DNA from: Echinicola soli | GTDB lineage: Bacteria > Bacteroidota > Bacteroidia > Cytophagales > Cyclobacteriaceae | DNA: 64,000 bases | Direction of reading: 5' to 3' | Assembly (NCBI RefSeq): GCF_006575665.1 | Contig: NZ_CP041253.1 | Span: 1,059,501-1,123,500, forward strand | Shown: piece by piece, positions 35,302 through 44,563 of the stretch | Layout: each line of letters begins with the position of its first letter | How positions within the stretch are numbered: position 1 is the stretch's first letter | Program-made: the position numbers and the translations under genes | The notes under the pieces: model-generated | What the model was told of the DNA's origin: nothing | The model's database searches: none | The model's input: only the letters and a program-made list of their open reading frames with translations

Positions 35302-35988
35302 TTATAATGGAAGGCCTTCCCTGATCAAGCGGGCAATTTCCAGCATGCCGGTATCACCTGGATGCCTGGCCACTCCCTCATGTTCATATTCCCCCAAAGC
35401 CATGTTTACCTCATCTTCACTTAAATACGTAATATCGATTACGGTCCATTTTTCCTTAGCTGCTGCCCATCTTATTTGCTCATTCATCACCGGATTGGCC
35501 CAGAAGGTAGTAGTAACGACCACTTTGCTCTCTTGACTTTTCTTTAGATAATCTACAAAACTGATCAAGGCCTTACCGAAATTATGGTCTTCCACATTAT
35601 CTGTATTGACATTTTCGCCAAGGCGTACAATGACAAGGTCTGCTCCAAATTCCTTTAGGTCAGCATATTCAGAATAGTCCAGTGAGGAAAAATAAACTTC
35701 AAACGGATAGACATTCTCACGGATAACTTCGATGCCGGGATTGTAGGCTTTTAAGTCATTTTGGAGGATACTGAAATAGTCATTTTACGGTCTGCTAGCG
35801 GCCATTCCCCAACCATTATTCCAACCAATATCAGGGGCCGGCGGATGGTAAGTGATACTATTTCCTATCACAAGCACCCTATCAAGGAGCTTTTTCTTTG
35901 GCGCCTCATCATCACATGATGAACCAATCAATATCAGTAAACTGGAAAGGAAGAGAAAAACCGAGCGGGATATAAAAGATCGTGTCAT
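35302..35988 (-). pseudogene. SGNH/GDSL hydrolase lipoprotein, interrupted by one in-frame stop
   Basis: The frame starts with a lipoprotein signal (lipobox ending at Cys25, LILIGSSC) and the SGNH block I motif [11 protein letters not shown] with nucleophile Ser44. After GMAASRP a TAA at 35787-35785 stops translation at codon 68, but the same frame continues at once (NDYFSILQNDLKAYNPG...) with no frameshift: block III VIVRLGENVN and block V GVARHPGDTGM with the catalytic His are intact up to the stop at 35304-35302. A single base change would restore ~228 residues. It is a nonsense pseudogene or a sequencing error; no sign of recoding is seen. Confidence 0.85.
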
Positions 35989-36029
35989 TTTTTAGGAAGA
36001 CCTTGATAACATATAATGTGCTAAATAAA

Positions 36030-37619
36030 CTATTTTCTGCAATAAAACCGATCTTCCAGTGCATCTTTTAGTCTTAGAAATTGATGCCATTTTGGATAGA
36101 CCGTTACATCATGAATGGTCATGACCTCATCAAACATCTGTTGGGCGACTTCATATTGGCCTTTTCGGAAAGCACGGAAAGCATGTTTCAGGAGTTGCAT
36201 GGCGCGTGCGAGTTCCAGCTCCTCCTCAATCTGCTCGCTGGCAAGTCGCTGACGGCTAAACTCCAGGCTTTCGGGACTTACTTTGACACTGAACTGCCTG
36301 ATGGGTGATTTCAGTACCAATCCATTTAGGGTGGTGCACCTGCTTAGTGCGACATACGCCTGCCCAGCTTCAAAAGACCTGCTGATGTCCAAAATTGCCC
36401 GGTCAAAGGTGAGCCCTTGGCTCTTATGTACAGTGATCGCCCATGCCAGCTTAAGGGGAAATTGGATGAATGTGCCGATGACCTTAGCGTCTAGATGTTC
36501 TTCCTCTTCATTATAGACGAATTCTACATTCTCCCATACTTCACGATGAACTTCATAGATAAAACCACGACGGTCTTCCACTTCTATCATCTCGTCCTCC
36601 ATTTTGGTGACCTTTCCGATCATTCCGTTATAGTATCTGGCATCAGGATTATTGCGCATAAAAATCACCTGTGCGCCGATCTTCAAGGTAAGGTCGATCG
36701 GATCGAACGGCGCCATATTTAGTGGAAAGTCATCTTTTATCTCTGCTATGTAAGTGCGGGGTTCTTTTCTGAGCTCAGCCAATTTTCGCTTGTTGATTTC
36801 GGCAATGGTGGCGTTATGCGTACCGATCAGAATATACTCCTCATCCAATAGGTCAAAGCGATATTTTTGGGCGGTTTCATTTAGGAGCTTGATGTCTGCG
36901 GGCGTATGTTCACTTTCCCTGATGCGGTTGAGAATGGCTTTAAATTGCTCATCTTTCTGGCGGTAGATTTTTTGCAGCTCAATATGCAGTGGCTGCAGGG
37001 CCTGAAAAGCATGGGAACTGAAGAAAAACCTAGAGCCATAATGTGGGGCGAGGTGTTCCCAATCTGTATTCCTGACCACCGGAGGCAGCTGGAAAGGATC
37101 TCCGATAAAAATCATCTGAACCCCACCAAAGGGCAAATGCATCTTTTTCCGGTATACACGTAGCAATTGATCAATGACATCCAACAACTCCACACGAACC
37201 ATGGACACTTCATCGATGACCAGCATGTCCATGCGATTGATCAGGTCACGATGCTTTTTTCGGTACTGAAACTGCTCAAAAATATTAAGCCCTTTTTCTT
37301 TTTTCGTTGGCTGAAGCCTAGAATCCCCCGGCAAAAATAGCTGGCGGGGATCGATCTTAAAGAAAGAGTGAATGGTCTTTCCTTTGGCATTGATGGCCGC
37401 TACACCGGTCGGGGCCACCACGGCCATGTTTTTGTCTTGGTTGAGCTTTCGGAGAGTATGTAAAAAAGTGGTTTTTCCCGTGCCGGCTTTTCCGGTAAGA
37501 AACAGGGACTTGTCCGAGAACAGCGCTACTTCCAATGCATGGATAAAAGCCTCGTTATCGGTGTCCAATCCTCGAGCAGAAAATTCTTGGTAAAGATATC
37601 CCTTGATGGAAAAAGCCAT
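36030..37619 (-). CDS. PIF1/RecD-like helicase (AAA family, superfamily 1)
   Basis: 529 residues from the ATG at 37619; a TTG two codons upstream is less likely. Walker A GKAGTGKTTF (~residues 42-51), Walker B MLVIDEVSM, the Q-rich GDPFQLPPV motif, and the C-terminal helicase motifs WAITVHKSQGLTFDRAI and AYVALSRC are those of 5'-3' PIF1/RecD2-type helicases. The last ~75 residues form a helical tail (TPR-like). Probably involved in DNA repair or replication-fork maintenance. Its neighbours share no obvious pathway. Confidence 0.9.
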   Translation of the reverse strand: MAFSIKGYLYQEFSARGLDTDNEAFIHALEVALFSDKSLFLTGKAGTGKTTFLHTLRKLNQDKNMAVVAPTGVAAINAKGKTIHSFFKIDPRQLFLPGDSRLQPTKKEKGLNIFEQFQYRKKHRDLINRMDMLVIDEVSMVRVELLDVIDQLLRVYRKKMHLPFGGVQMIFIGDPFQLPPVVRNTDWEHLAPHYGSRFFFSSHAFQALQPLHIELQKIYRQKDEQFKAILNRIRESEHTPADIKLLNETAQKYRFDLLDEEYILIGTHNATIAEINKRKLAELRKEPRTYIAEIKDDFPLNMAPFDPIDLTLKIGAQVIFMRNNPDARYYNGMIGKVTKMEDEMIEVEDRRGFIYEVHREVWENVEFVYNEEEEHLDAKVIGTFIQFPLKLAWAITVHKSQGLTFDRAILDISRSFEAGQAYVALSRCTTLNGLVLKSPIRQFSVKVSPESLEFSRQRLASEQIEEELELARAMQLLKHAFRAFRKGQYEVAQQMFDEVMTIHDVTVYPKWHQFLRLKDALEDRFYCRK

Positions 37620-37690
37620 AAACAAAGTTAAGGAATGAAATCCGAAAAATCTTTACGGACCACTTTCTATCAGTAGCTGAACCAATAAAA

Positions 37691-37723
37691 CAAAAGGGAG
37701 GCCTACATGAGCCCTCCCTTTTG
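37691..37723. terminator. Intrinsic terminator after the secreted Gfo/Idh/MocA gene
   Basis: CAAAAGGGAGG (37691-37701) and CCTCCCTTTTG (37713-37723): a perfect 11-bp stem with an 11-nt loop and A/T runs at both ends. It ends the minus-strand gene at 37752. Confidence 0.88.
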
Positions 37724-37751
37724 TCCACATGGCAATTATTTTACTGTATAT

Positions 37752-39083
37752 TTAAAACTCCCTGTAAGGAGCATCCAGTAGTTCATTCACTTCATCTTCC
37801 TTGAACCGGGCTTTTTCCGCGTCCCAGTGAAGCTTTTTGTTAGGGAAGCGGCCTGCCAAGGTGCCCAAGAGGATGGTTTCTGTTAATCTGGCAGCATAGG
37901 AGAAAGGAGCGCTACACTCATCCTTGCCCAGACAGGCATCCACAAATTGATGGTAATGTTTTTTACCTTCGCTGGCATATTCCCTAACGGGTTCTCCCAA
38001 ATGTTCCGTTCCGCTGAGGTCCAGTTCTTGGTATTCATTGTCCACGATGAGCTTGGGCAGCTGCATAAAGTGCGGAAGGAGTAACCTTCTTCCATCTTCA
38101 CCGATAAACATGGCACCTTGGGCAGGTAGTTCATCCCCATTGGGGAGTTTTAGGTCTTTGTGCTTGGCAGGAGCTCCAGGACCATCGGACCAAACCCACT
38201 TTAGGGTATCGGTGGTATGGGCCGTGCCAGGGAAGACGTAGGTCACCTCGTTGTTTTCAGGAAACCCAAAGCCCGTAGGCTTACGACACTTGTTTTTAAT
38301 GGTCATGGGTACATCTAGCTCCAGGGCATTGTATGGAGTGTCAAAGATATGTACCCCCATGTCCCCTAATGTGCCACAGCCAAAATCCAATACTTTTCTC
38401 CAATTTCCGGGATGGTAATAACCTTCTTTATAGTCCCTTTCGGAAGAAGTCCCCAGCCAAAGATTCCAATCCAAATTTGACGGAACAGGATCTGATCCCT
38501 CTGGAGCCGGGCCATCAAAGCCCCAGTTTTTTGGTGACCAGGCACGCACGGTTTTCACTTTTCCGATGATGCCGTTTCTGATCAAATGCGTGGCCAATTG
38601 GTAATCATAAAATGAATGGACCTGAATACCCATTTGAGTAGTGATATTGTTCTCAGCAGCAAATTTGTTCATTGCCCTGGCCTCGGAGACGTGATGGGTC
38701 AATGGCTTCTGGCAATAGACGGATTTGCCTTTTTCCATGGCCATCATTGAAGCAGGTGCATGCGTATGATCAGGAGTAGACACTACTACTGCATCTATTC
38801 CGTCGGTCATATCGTTGAACATTTCACGGTAATCTGCATAGGTCTTGGCCTTGGGATGCATGGCTTTGGCAGCTGCGAGGGCGTTCTTATCCACATCACA
38901 CAGTGCCACTACATCTACCAATTCATGACTGGAAATTGCCTTTAAGTCTTCCATGCCCATATTGGATACGCCGATGTGGGCTGTCCGGAGACGCTGGCCT
39001 TTGGCGAGCGACCAAACTGATCCAGGAAGCATGGAAACTGCGGCCAGAGCAGCCGTATTTTTGAGAAATGTTCGTTTTTTCAT
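37752..39083 (-). CDS. Secreted Gfo/Idh/MocA family oxidoreductase
   Basis: 443 residues. The N-terminus MKKRTFLKNTAALAAVSMLPG resembles a Tat signal (S/T-R-R-x-F-L-K) but with Lys-Arg in place of twin Arg; export by Tat is plausible since TatC is encoded in this window. Rossmann motif AHIGVSNMGMEDL, then VVVSTPDHTHAPASMMAMEKGKSVYCQKPL (in parts) with the CQKP catalytic Lys typical of the glycoside-processing members of this family. The C-terminal domain ends ...LLDAPYREF. In Bacteroidota such secreted members act on glycosides or sugar acids using bound NAD. Substrate unknown. Confidence 0.9.
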   Translation of the reverse strand: MKKRTFLKNTAALAAVSMLPGSVWSLAKGQRLRTAHIGVSNMGMEDLKAISSHELVDVVALCDVDKNALAAAKAMHPKAKTYADYREMFNDMTDGIDAVVVSTPDHTHAPASMMAMEKGKSVYCQKPLTHHVSEARAMNKFAAENNITTQMGIQVHSFYDYQLATHLIRNGIIGKVKTVRAWSPKNWGFDGPAPEGSDPVPSNLDWNLWLGTSSERDYKEGYYHPGNWRKVLDFGCGTLGDMGVHIFDTPYNALELDVPMTIKNKCRKPTGFGFPENNEVTYVFPGTAHTTDTLKWVWSDGPGAPAKHKDLKLPNGDELPAQGAMFIGEDGRRLLLPHFMQLPKLIVDNEYQELDLSGTEHLGEPVREYASEGKKHYHQFVDACLGKDECSAPFSYAARLTETILLGTLAGRFPNKKLHWDAEKARFKEDEVNELLDAPYREF

Positions 39084-39408
39084 GAAACAATGAATTTATA
39101 GTTTGCTGTATTTTCGTCCAATTATTTAACTTTTAAACTAACACATCCAAGATACAAAAAAAAATAACTTAACTAGCGACCATTAGTGTAAGTATTTGAA
39201 CTTTTTGAAGATGGATAGATTTTAATTTTTCCAACTATCGATATTAACGAATATATTAATCAAATATTCAACGAAAGTAATATGGTTACTATCAACCTTT
39301 CTCCTAATCTAATACATGGGACTGGGCTGAAACTCCAGAAAAGACATACAAAAAAATGATTTGTTGTTCCATCATGCCTGATGGGATCCGAAACCCACTC
39401 ATTTGTAG
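39084..39408. other. 325-bp AT-rich gene-free interval
   Basis: Between the start of the secreted oxidoreductase gene and the stop of mtgA, both on the minus strand. Visibly AT-rich (poly-A/T runs near 39155-39165). No open frame, repeat or clear promoter box could be supported. Confidence 0.5.
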
Positions 39409-40101
39409 TCAATCCTGTTTTCCAAAGCCCACAGGATTGAGATTGTTCATATTTCTTAGTATCCATGCCTGGCGCTTGTAATTATAGGCTGTGGGACGGG
39501 TGGGAGACCATCGCAGGGGATTGGGCAGTACCGCTGCGATCATGGCTGCTTCCTGGCGGCTGAGCTTGGCAGCCGATTTATGGTAAAATGCCTGAGAGGC
39601 TGCCTCCACACCATAAATTCCATCTCCCATTTCGATGACATTAAGGTAAACTTCCATGATACGCTCCTTTGACCATAGTAATTCGATAAGCAGGGTAAAG
39701 TATGCTTCCAAACCTTTGCGGACATAGTTTCTTCCCGGCCAGAGAAATACATTTTTTGCTGTTTGATTAGAAATGGTGCTGCCACCGCGAATACGTTTAC
39801 CAGAACTATTTTCCTCCATTGCCTTGTCAATGGCGTCCATATCAAAACCGAAGTGGTCCAAGAACTTTTGGTCCTCAGAAGCTACCACAGCCTGTGCCAT
39901 GTGCTTGGAAATACGATCCATGGAAACCCAGTCCTTTTTTAGGCGCACCTCCCGTTTTTCATCTGCCGCCTGCTCTACCATTCTGATGACCATTAGTGGC
40001 GTGATGTACACGGGAACAAACTTGTACACCAAGGTCATTCCAATGGAAATAATAAAGAACCAGAGCACGAGTTTTCTGATAAACCGCCAAAATTTTTTCA
40101 T
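39409..40101 (-). CDS. mtgA: Monofunctional biosynthetic peptidoglycan transglycosylase
   Basis: 230 residues from the ATG at 40101 (MKKFWRF). One N-terminal membrane anchor (LVLWFFIISIGMTLVYKF) precedes a GT51 domain with its conserved motifs: VASEDQKFLDHFGFD (catalytic Glu), RGGSTISNQTAKNVFLW, ELLWSKERIMEVYLNVIEMG and AAMIAAVLPNP. It polymerises lipid II glycan strands in the periplasm without a transpeptidase domain. Divergent from the RNA methyltransferase gene. Confidence 0.95.
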   Translation of the reverse strand: MKKFWRFIRKLVLWFFIISIGMTLVYKFVPVYITPLMVIRMVEQAADEKREVRLKKDWVSMDRISKHMAQAVVASEDQKFLDHFGFDMDAIDKAMEENSSGKRIRGGSTISNQTAKNVFLWPGRNYVRKGLEAYFTLLIELLWSKERIMEVYLNVIEMGDGIYGVEAASQAFYHKSAAKLSRQEAAMIAAVLPNPLRWSPTRPTAYNYKRQAWILRNMNNLNPVGFGKQD

Positions 40102-40220
40102 AGAAGTACGCTGAAATTTCAGGTACAAATTACAGCTATTTCTTGATGTGTCAAGGAAGGCAGGGCAATTATCAGGAATTCAACACTTACGCTCAGGTGG
40201 GGCAAAAAAATCAAATTCTC

Positions 40221-40228
40221 TATATTTG
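40221..40228 (+). promoter_or_regulatory. -7 box TATATTTG upstream of the RsmF-type gene
   Basis: An exact TAnnTTTG box 23-30 bp before the ATG at 40251. It lies inside the longer in-frame extension (from 40143), which argues that the true start is the downstream ATG. Confidence 0.6.
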
Positions 40229-40250
40229 CATTCTCAAAAAACAGCTAGCA

Positions 40251-41648
40251 ATGACCAGTCAAGACTCCCCCAGACTTCCGGAAGCTTTCGAGCACCAGAT
40301 GGCTTCCTTACTGGAAGCCAACGAATTTATGCGCTTTAAAGCTGCATTATTTACGCCTTCCAAAACATCCATCCGGATCAACCCGAGAAAAAAAGCCCCC
40401 TTACCCCAAAACACTTCTCCTGTTCCATGGAATGTCAAAGGCCACTTTTTACCCCAACGGCCTAAGTTCACCTTTGATCCACTATTCCATGCCGGAGCCT
40501 ATTATGTGCAGGAAGCTTCTTCTATGTTTATAGGCCATATTCTGAATCATATCAAGCCCCCCAAAGAAGGGCTCTATCTGGACCTGTGCGCCGCACCAGG
40601 GGGCAAGAGCTCCCTTCTAGCTGATTATATTGGCGAGGAAGGCCTACTGGTAGCCAATGAGGTCATCAAAACCCGCGCAAGCATCCTCCGGGAAAATATG
40701 ATCAAGTGGGGTCTGGGCAATACAGTTGTGACCAATAACGATCCTGCCCATTTCGGGTCATTGGAAGGTTTTTTTGATGTGGTACTGGTGGATGCGCCTT
40801 GCTCGGGAGAAGGCATGTTCCGAAAGGATGCCCAAGCCAGGGAAGAATGGTCCCCCGAAAACGTCAAACGCTGTTCGGCACGCCAGCAGCGCATTCTTGA
40901 CCAAGCCGGAACACTTCCTGGTGCTGATGGCTACCTGATTTATAGTACCTGCACCTTTAACGAACAGGAAAATGAAGAAATGATCCGCTTTCTCACCGAT
41001 GAATTTGCCTATGAGCCGGTACAGATCCCGCTGGATCCGGAATGGGGAATCGTAGAAACGGAAACAGACACGGAATGGGGGACTTTTTACGGGTATCGGT
41101 TCTTTCCACATTTGGTATCCGGAGAAGGTTTCTTCATTACCGTCCTCAAAAGACCTTCCGATGCCCAGTTTCAGCAGCCCAAAAAAATGAAAGACCTTAA
41201 GCACATCCTGCTACAGCGTACAAGCAAAGCTGAGAAAAACCTTCTCAGGCAGGAACTGACGCTGAATGATACGTTTGATTTTTATAAGTTAAAAAAGAGC
41301 TTTTTTGCGATTAAACGTGCCTGGACCAAGCATTTTGAAGTCCTTGCCACTACACTAAACATCAAATATTTTGGCACGGAACTGGGGAAATTCAATAAAG
41401 ACCAGTTCATTCCCACTCATGCCTTGGCGATAAGTATCTTACCAAAAAACTTCCCACATTATGAAGCACGTATCGAGGAGGCACACACATATCTGAAAAA
41501 AGAAGATCTCGACCTCAATATCCAGCACGACGGCTGGGTCATACTTACCTACCAAAACCTCCCCTTGGGTTGGGTAAAAAACATTGGAAACCGTATCAAT
41601 AATTACTACCCCAAAGAATGGCGCATCCGTATGAAAATAGTGGATTAA
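40251..41648 (+). CDS. RsmF/NSUN-type RNA (cytosine-C5)-methyltransferase
   Basis: 465 residues from the ATG at 40251 (MTSQDSPRL). SAM motif LDLCAAPGGKSSLLA (~residues 103-117), catalytic loop VDAPCSGEGMFRKD with Cys184, and STCTFN with Cys234: the two-cysteine arrangement of m5C RNA methyltransferases. The C-terminal ~130 residues (HFEVLATTLNIKYFGTELG...) form the PUA-like RNA-binding tail seen in RsmF (YebU). Likely target is 16S rRNA, by homology. Promoter box TATATTTG lies just upstream. Confidence 0.92.
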   Translation: MTSQDSPRLPEAFEHQMASLLEANEFMRFKAALFTPSKTSIRINPRKKAPLPQNTSPVPWNVKGHFLPQRPKFTFDPLFHAGAYYVQEASSMFIGHILNHIKPPKEGLYLDLCAAPGGKSSLLADYIGEEGLLVANEVIKTRASILRENMIKWGLGNTVVTNNDPAHFGSLEGFFDVVLVDAPCSGEGMFRKDAQAREEWSPENVKRCSARQQRILDQAGTLPGADGYLIYSTCTFNEQENEEMIRFLTDEFAYEPVQIPLDPEWGIVETETDTEWGTFYGYRFFPHLVSGEGFFITVLKRPSDAQFQQPKKMKDLKHILLQRTSKAEKNLLRQELTLNDTFDFYKLKKSFFAIKRAWTKHFEVLATTLNIKYFGTELGKFNKDQFIPTHALAISILPKNFPHYEARIEEAHTYLKKEDLDLNIQHDGWVILTYQNLPLGWVKNIGNRINNYYPKEWRIRMKIVD

Positions 41649-41661
41649 GTGAATCATTATA

Positions 41662-41764
41662 ATTGGAAAATTAGAAATTGTAAAATTGTCCAATCCCTTT
41701 AATTAAGGGATTCAGGGTTTATAATCTTACAATCTCCAATTTTACAACGATGTAATTTTCCAAT
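41662..41764. repeat. 103-bp nested palindrome between convergent rsmF-type gene and hflX
   Basis: Three nested perfect arms: ATTGGAAAATTA (41662-41673) with TAATTTTCCAAT (41753-41764); TTGTAAAATTG (41678-41688) with CAATTTTACAA (41737-41747); AATCCCTT (41692-41699) with AAGGGATT (41705-41712). The whole gap can fold into one cruciform-like structure. It ends exactly before the hflX stop codon and likely terminates both genes. Confidence 0.8.
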
Positions 41765-41767
41765 CCC

Positions 41768-43033
41768 TTAATCCATGCCCTCAAACTGGGAAAGGTCGTA
41801 GGTCTCTGATTCCAGGTAATGAGGATAAATTTTCTTGTGCTGCTTTTTAACCTCCCGCACAAGAGATTTTCTGAACTCCTCGATATTGGTGCCATCCTGC
41901 GCGGCCATGAATACCGGCTCGATGCCCATTTTCTTAGCGTACACCTTCTTAAGCTTGTCCAAATCCAAGTAATTGGCTTCTTCCACTTCCAATTCGGACA
42001 TGTTCATAAGCTCCTCCTCAGAAGGCATCTTAGGCACCAGGTCGATTTTGTTAAATACCAACAGGACAGGCTTATCACCAGCTCCCAATTCATTTAATGT
42101 CTGGTTCACCACCGAAATGTGATCTTCAAAACCGGGATGGGAAATATCCACCACATGCACCAAAAGATCCGCTTCCTTAATCTCCATCAAAGTAGACTTA
42201 AAGGACTCAATCAAGTGAGTAGGCAGCTTTCGGATAAACCCTACAGTATCTGATAGCAGAAAAGGAATATTCTCCAGCACCACTTTTCTCACAGTAGAGT
42301 CTACGGTGGCAAACAACTTGTTCTCTGCCAGCACATGGGATTTGGTCACCAAGTTCATCAACGTACTTTTCCCCACATTGGTATAGCCGACCAGGGCCAC
42401 ACGGACGATTCCTTTTCTGCCTTTCCGCTGTGTCTCGCCTTGTTTCTCGATCTTTCTCAGTTTTTCTTTGAGCAGCGTGATTTGGTTTCGAATGATCCGC
42501 TTATCAGTCTCGATCTCTTTCTCACCGGCACCACCCCTGGTAGCGGTACCACCTCGCTGCCGCTCCAAGTGAGTCCACATTCTGGTCAAACGAGGCAACA
42601 GGTACTGGAATCTGGCCAGCTCCACCTGCGTCTTGGCTTGGGCGGTTTGGGCCCTGTTCAGGAAAATATCGAGAATCAGTAGCGAGCGGTCGTACACTTG
42701 CACCTTCAGCTCATTTTCGAGGTTCCTCATCTGGGAAGGAGAAAGGTCATCGTCAAAAATCACCATATCCACCTCAAAATGCTTTACATAAGCTTGGATT
42801 TCTTCCAGCTTACCTGAACCAACAAAGCTCCTCACGTCTGGCTTGTCCAGCCGCTGCGTGAAACGGTAAATTTCTTTGGCGCCCAAGGTTTCCGTCAAAA
42901 AAGCCAGTTCATCCAAATGCTCCTCTACCTCTTGCTCAGATTGATTTTGTTTGATCAAGGCTACCAGCACCGCAGTTTCATCTACAGGAGCGGTATCGAT
43001 CAGTTTTTTTAATTTTCTTGTATATTTACTCAT
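41768..43033 (-). CDS. hflX: GTPase HflX
   Basis: 421 residues. N-terminal HflX domain (RSFVGSGKLEEIQAY near residue 70, and a glycine-rich ARFQYLLPRLTRMW linker helix) followed by a TRAFAC GTPase domain: G1 GYTNVGKST (~residues 203-211), G3 DTVGFIRKLP, G4 FNKIDL. HflX binds the 50S subunit and splits stalled ribosomes under stress. RGGTATRGGAGEKEIE is the conserved linker. Convergent with the RsmF-type gene. Confidence 0.95.
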   Translation of the reverse strand: MSKYTRKLKKLIDTAPVDETAVLVALIKQNQSEQEVEEHLDELAFLTETLGAKEIYRFTQRLDKPDVRSFVGSGKLEEIQAYVKHFEVDMVIFDDDLSPSQMRNLENELKVQVYDRSLLILDIFLNRAQTAQAKTQVELARFQYLLPRLTRMWTHLERQRGGTATRGGAGEKEIETDKRIIRNQITLLKEKLRKIEKQGETQRKGRKGIVRVALVGYTNVGKSTLMNLVTKSHVLAENKLFATVDSTVRKVVLENIPFLLSDTVGFIRKLPTHLIESFKSTLMEIKEADLLVHVVDISHPGFEDHISVVNQTLNELGAGDKPVLLVFNKIDLVPKMPSEEELMNMSELEVEEANYLDLDKLKKVYAKKMGIEPVFMAAQDGTNIEEFRKSLVREVKKQHKKIYPHYLESETYDLSQFEGMD

Positions 43034-43266
43034 TCAGTTCGTTTCTGATCAGAAATTGTATTTGATTCGATAATCTTACATTCATCGTAATTAGTTCATC
43101 ATAACAGCGTTTATACTTATTCAACGTACATTACATTCAGGAAGTTATTAACACAATAAAAGCCATTTCCATTCGGCAAATTTCTAAATTATTTTGATGA
43201 AAATTAGTCTGTTAAGCAGAAAGAACGGAAATTTATGGCTTGTTTTTGAAAATCGACAGTAAATAA

Positions 43267-43818
43267 ATGGAAATACGAAATACACCCATCGAAGATGTTT
43301 TTGAACTCTACCCGAAAGTTTTTAACGATGCCAGGGGATATTTCCTGGAAACATACCGCGAAGACCTTTTGGCAGAAAAGGGCATTAACACCCGCTGGGT
43401 ACAGGATAACCAGTCTTTCTCTATCGCAGGAACGGTAAGAGGACTGCACTTTCAGCATGCACCCCATGCCCAGGCAAAGCTCGTCAGGGTCATCACTGGT
43501 AAAGTTTATGATGTTTGTGTTGATCTGAGAAAGGATTCCCCTACCTTTGGCCATTGTCATGGGGTGATCTTGGACAGTGCACAGCATAACATGCTTTACG
43601 TACCGGAAGGTTTTGCTCATGGATTTTCTGTATTGGAAGATGCAGTATTTTCGTACAAGTGTTCCAATTTTTATAGCAAACCCAGCGAAGGTGGTATTAT
43701 CTGGAATGATAGGCAGCTGGATATTGACTGGAAAGTGGGTGCTCCCATTATCTCGGATAAGGATTTGGAGTTGCCTTCATTGGAAGAATTTAAGCAGCAA
43801 TCAGGAGGAGGACTGTAA
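43267..43818 (+). CDS. rfbC: dTDP-4-dehydrorhamnose 3,5-epimerase
   Basis: 183 residues, full length RmlC cupin. Motifs: FNDARGYFLETY, the catalytic His61 in RGLHFQ, GKVYDVCVDLRKDSPTFG (in parts), and VPEGFAHGFSVLEDAVFSYKC. It makes dTDP-4-keto-L-rhamnose for surface polysaccharide. The partner genes rfbA, rfbB and rfbD are not in this window, which is unusual but not rare. One base separates its stop codon from the ATG of the PHP phosphatase gene, so they form an operon. Confidence 0.95.
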   Translation: MEIRNTPIEDVFELYPKVFNDARGYFLETYREDLLAEKGINTRWVQDNQSFSIAGTVRGLHFQHAPHAQAKLVRVITGKVYDVCVDLRKDSPTFGHCHGVILDSAQHNMLYVPEGFAHGFSVLEDAVFSYKCSNFYSKPSEGGIIWNDRQLDIDWKVGAPIISDKDLELPSLEEFKQQSGGGL

Positions 43819-43819
43819 G

Positions 43820-44563
43820 ATGGGATTAATGGATTTGTTCAAAAGTTCAAAAAAGGCTGAACCGCTATGCCTTGAGTGGATGGAAGTGGATATGCACTCC
43901 CACCTCATTCCGGGGATCGATGATGGTGCTGAATCTTTGAAAGAATCCGTGGCCCTGATCAAGCGACTGCAGGACCTTGGGCTACGTAAGCTCATCACCA
44001 CGCCGCACGTGATGACCGAATTTTACAAAAATACACCTAAAATCATCTCTGAGGGGCTATCCAAATTACAGGAAGTACTGAAGGAAGAAAATATACAGGT
44101 TGAAATAGAAGCCGCTGCAGAATACTACCTGGACGAAATTTTCGTGGAAAAGCTCGAAAAAGATGAACCACTGCTCACATTTGGGGACAATTATATCTTA
44201 GTGGAAACGGGTTTTATGAACAGGCCCCATATGCTTCAAGAGACCTTTTTCGCACTGGAGACCAAAGGTTACAAGCCGATTTTGGCCCATCCGGAGCGCT
44301 ATCTTTACCTCCAGCAAGACCCATCCATGCTGGAATCGCTGATCGAGAAGGGCATTTATTTCCAAATAAACCTTCTTTCTTTTACAGGCTATTATTCAAA
44401 ACCTATAAAAGCCATGGCCGAAAAACTACTGGAAAGGAGATTGGTGCGTTTTGTAGGTACAGACTGCCATAATCACCGGTATCTGGACGCGCTCGAGCGA
44501 CTTCCTGCCACCAAAAGCTACGATATCCTGAAGGACTCCAAATTTATGAATTCCCTATTATGA
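43820..44563 (+). CDS. CpsB/YwqE-type tyrosine-protein phosphatase (PHP domain)
   Basis: 247 residues from the ATG at 43820. PHP metal site: VDMHSHLIPGIDDGA (His26, His28, Asp34-35), TTPHVM (~residue 63), a conserved Glu pair in EAAAEYYLDE, and GTDCHNHRY near the end. Enzymes of this family use Mn ions to remove phosphate from BY-kinases that control capsule export. Gene order with rfbC and an epimerase supports a role in surface polysaccharide control. The kinase partner is not in the window. Its stop codon overlaps the next start by 4 bp (ATGA). Confidence 0.93.
   Translation: MGLMDLFKSSKKAEPLCLEWMEVDMHSHLIPGIDDGAESLKESVALIKRLQDLGLRKLITTPHVMTEFYKNTPKIISEGLSKLQEVLKEENIQVEIEAAAEYYLDEIFVEKLEKDEPLLTFGDNYILVETGFMNRPHMLQETFFALETKGYKPILAHPERYLYLQQDPSMLESLIEKGIYFQINLLSFTGYYSKPIKAMAEKLLERRLVRFVGTDCHNHRYLDALERLPATKSYDILKDSKFMNSLL

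Noticed and set aside
35183..35536. Plus-strand open frame
   Set aside because: It lies opposite the SGNH hydrolase frame and the OMP start; composition and motifs support the minus-strand reading.
40143..40250. N-terminal extension of the RsmF-type protein
   Set aside because: A promoter -7 box (TATATTTG) lies inside it, and the residues do not look like protein-coding sequence of the family.
43577..43819. Long N-terminal extension of the PHP phosphatase
   Set aside because: It runs in another frame inside rfbC; the ATG right after the rfbC stop gives a full-length domain.
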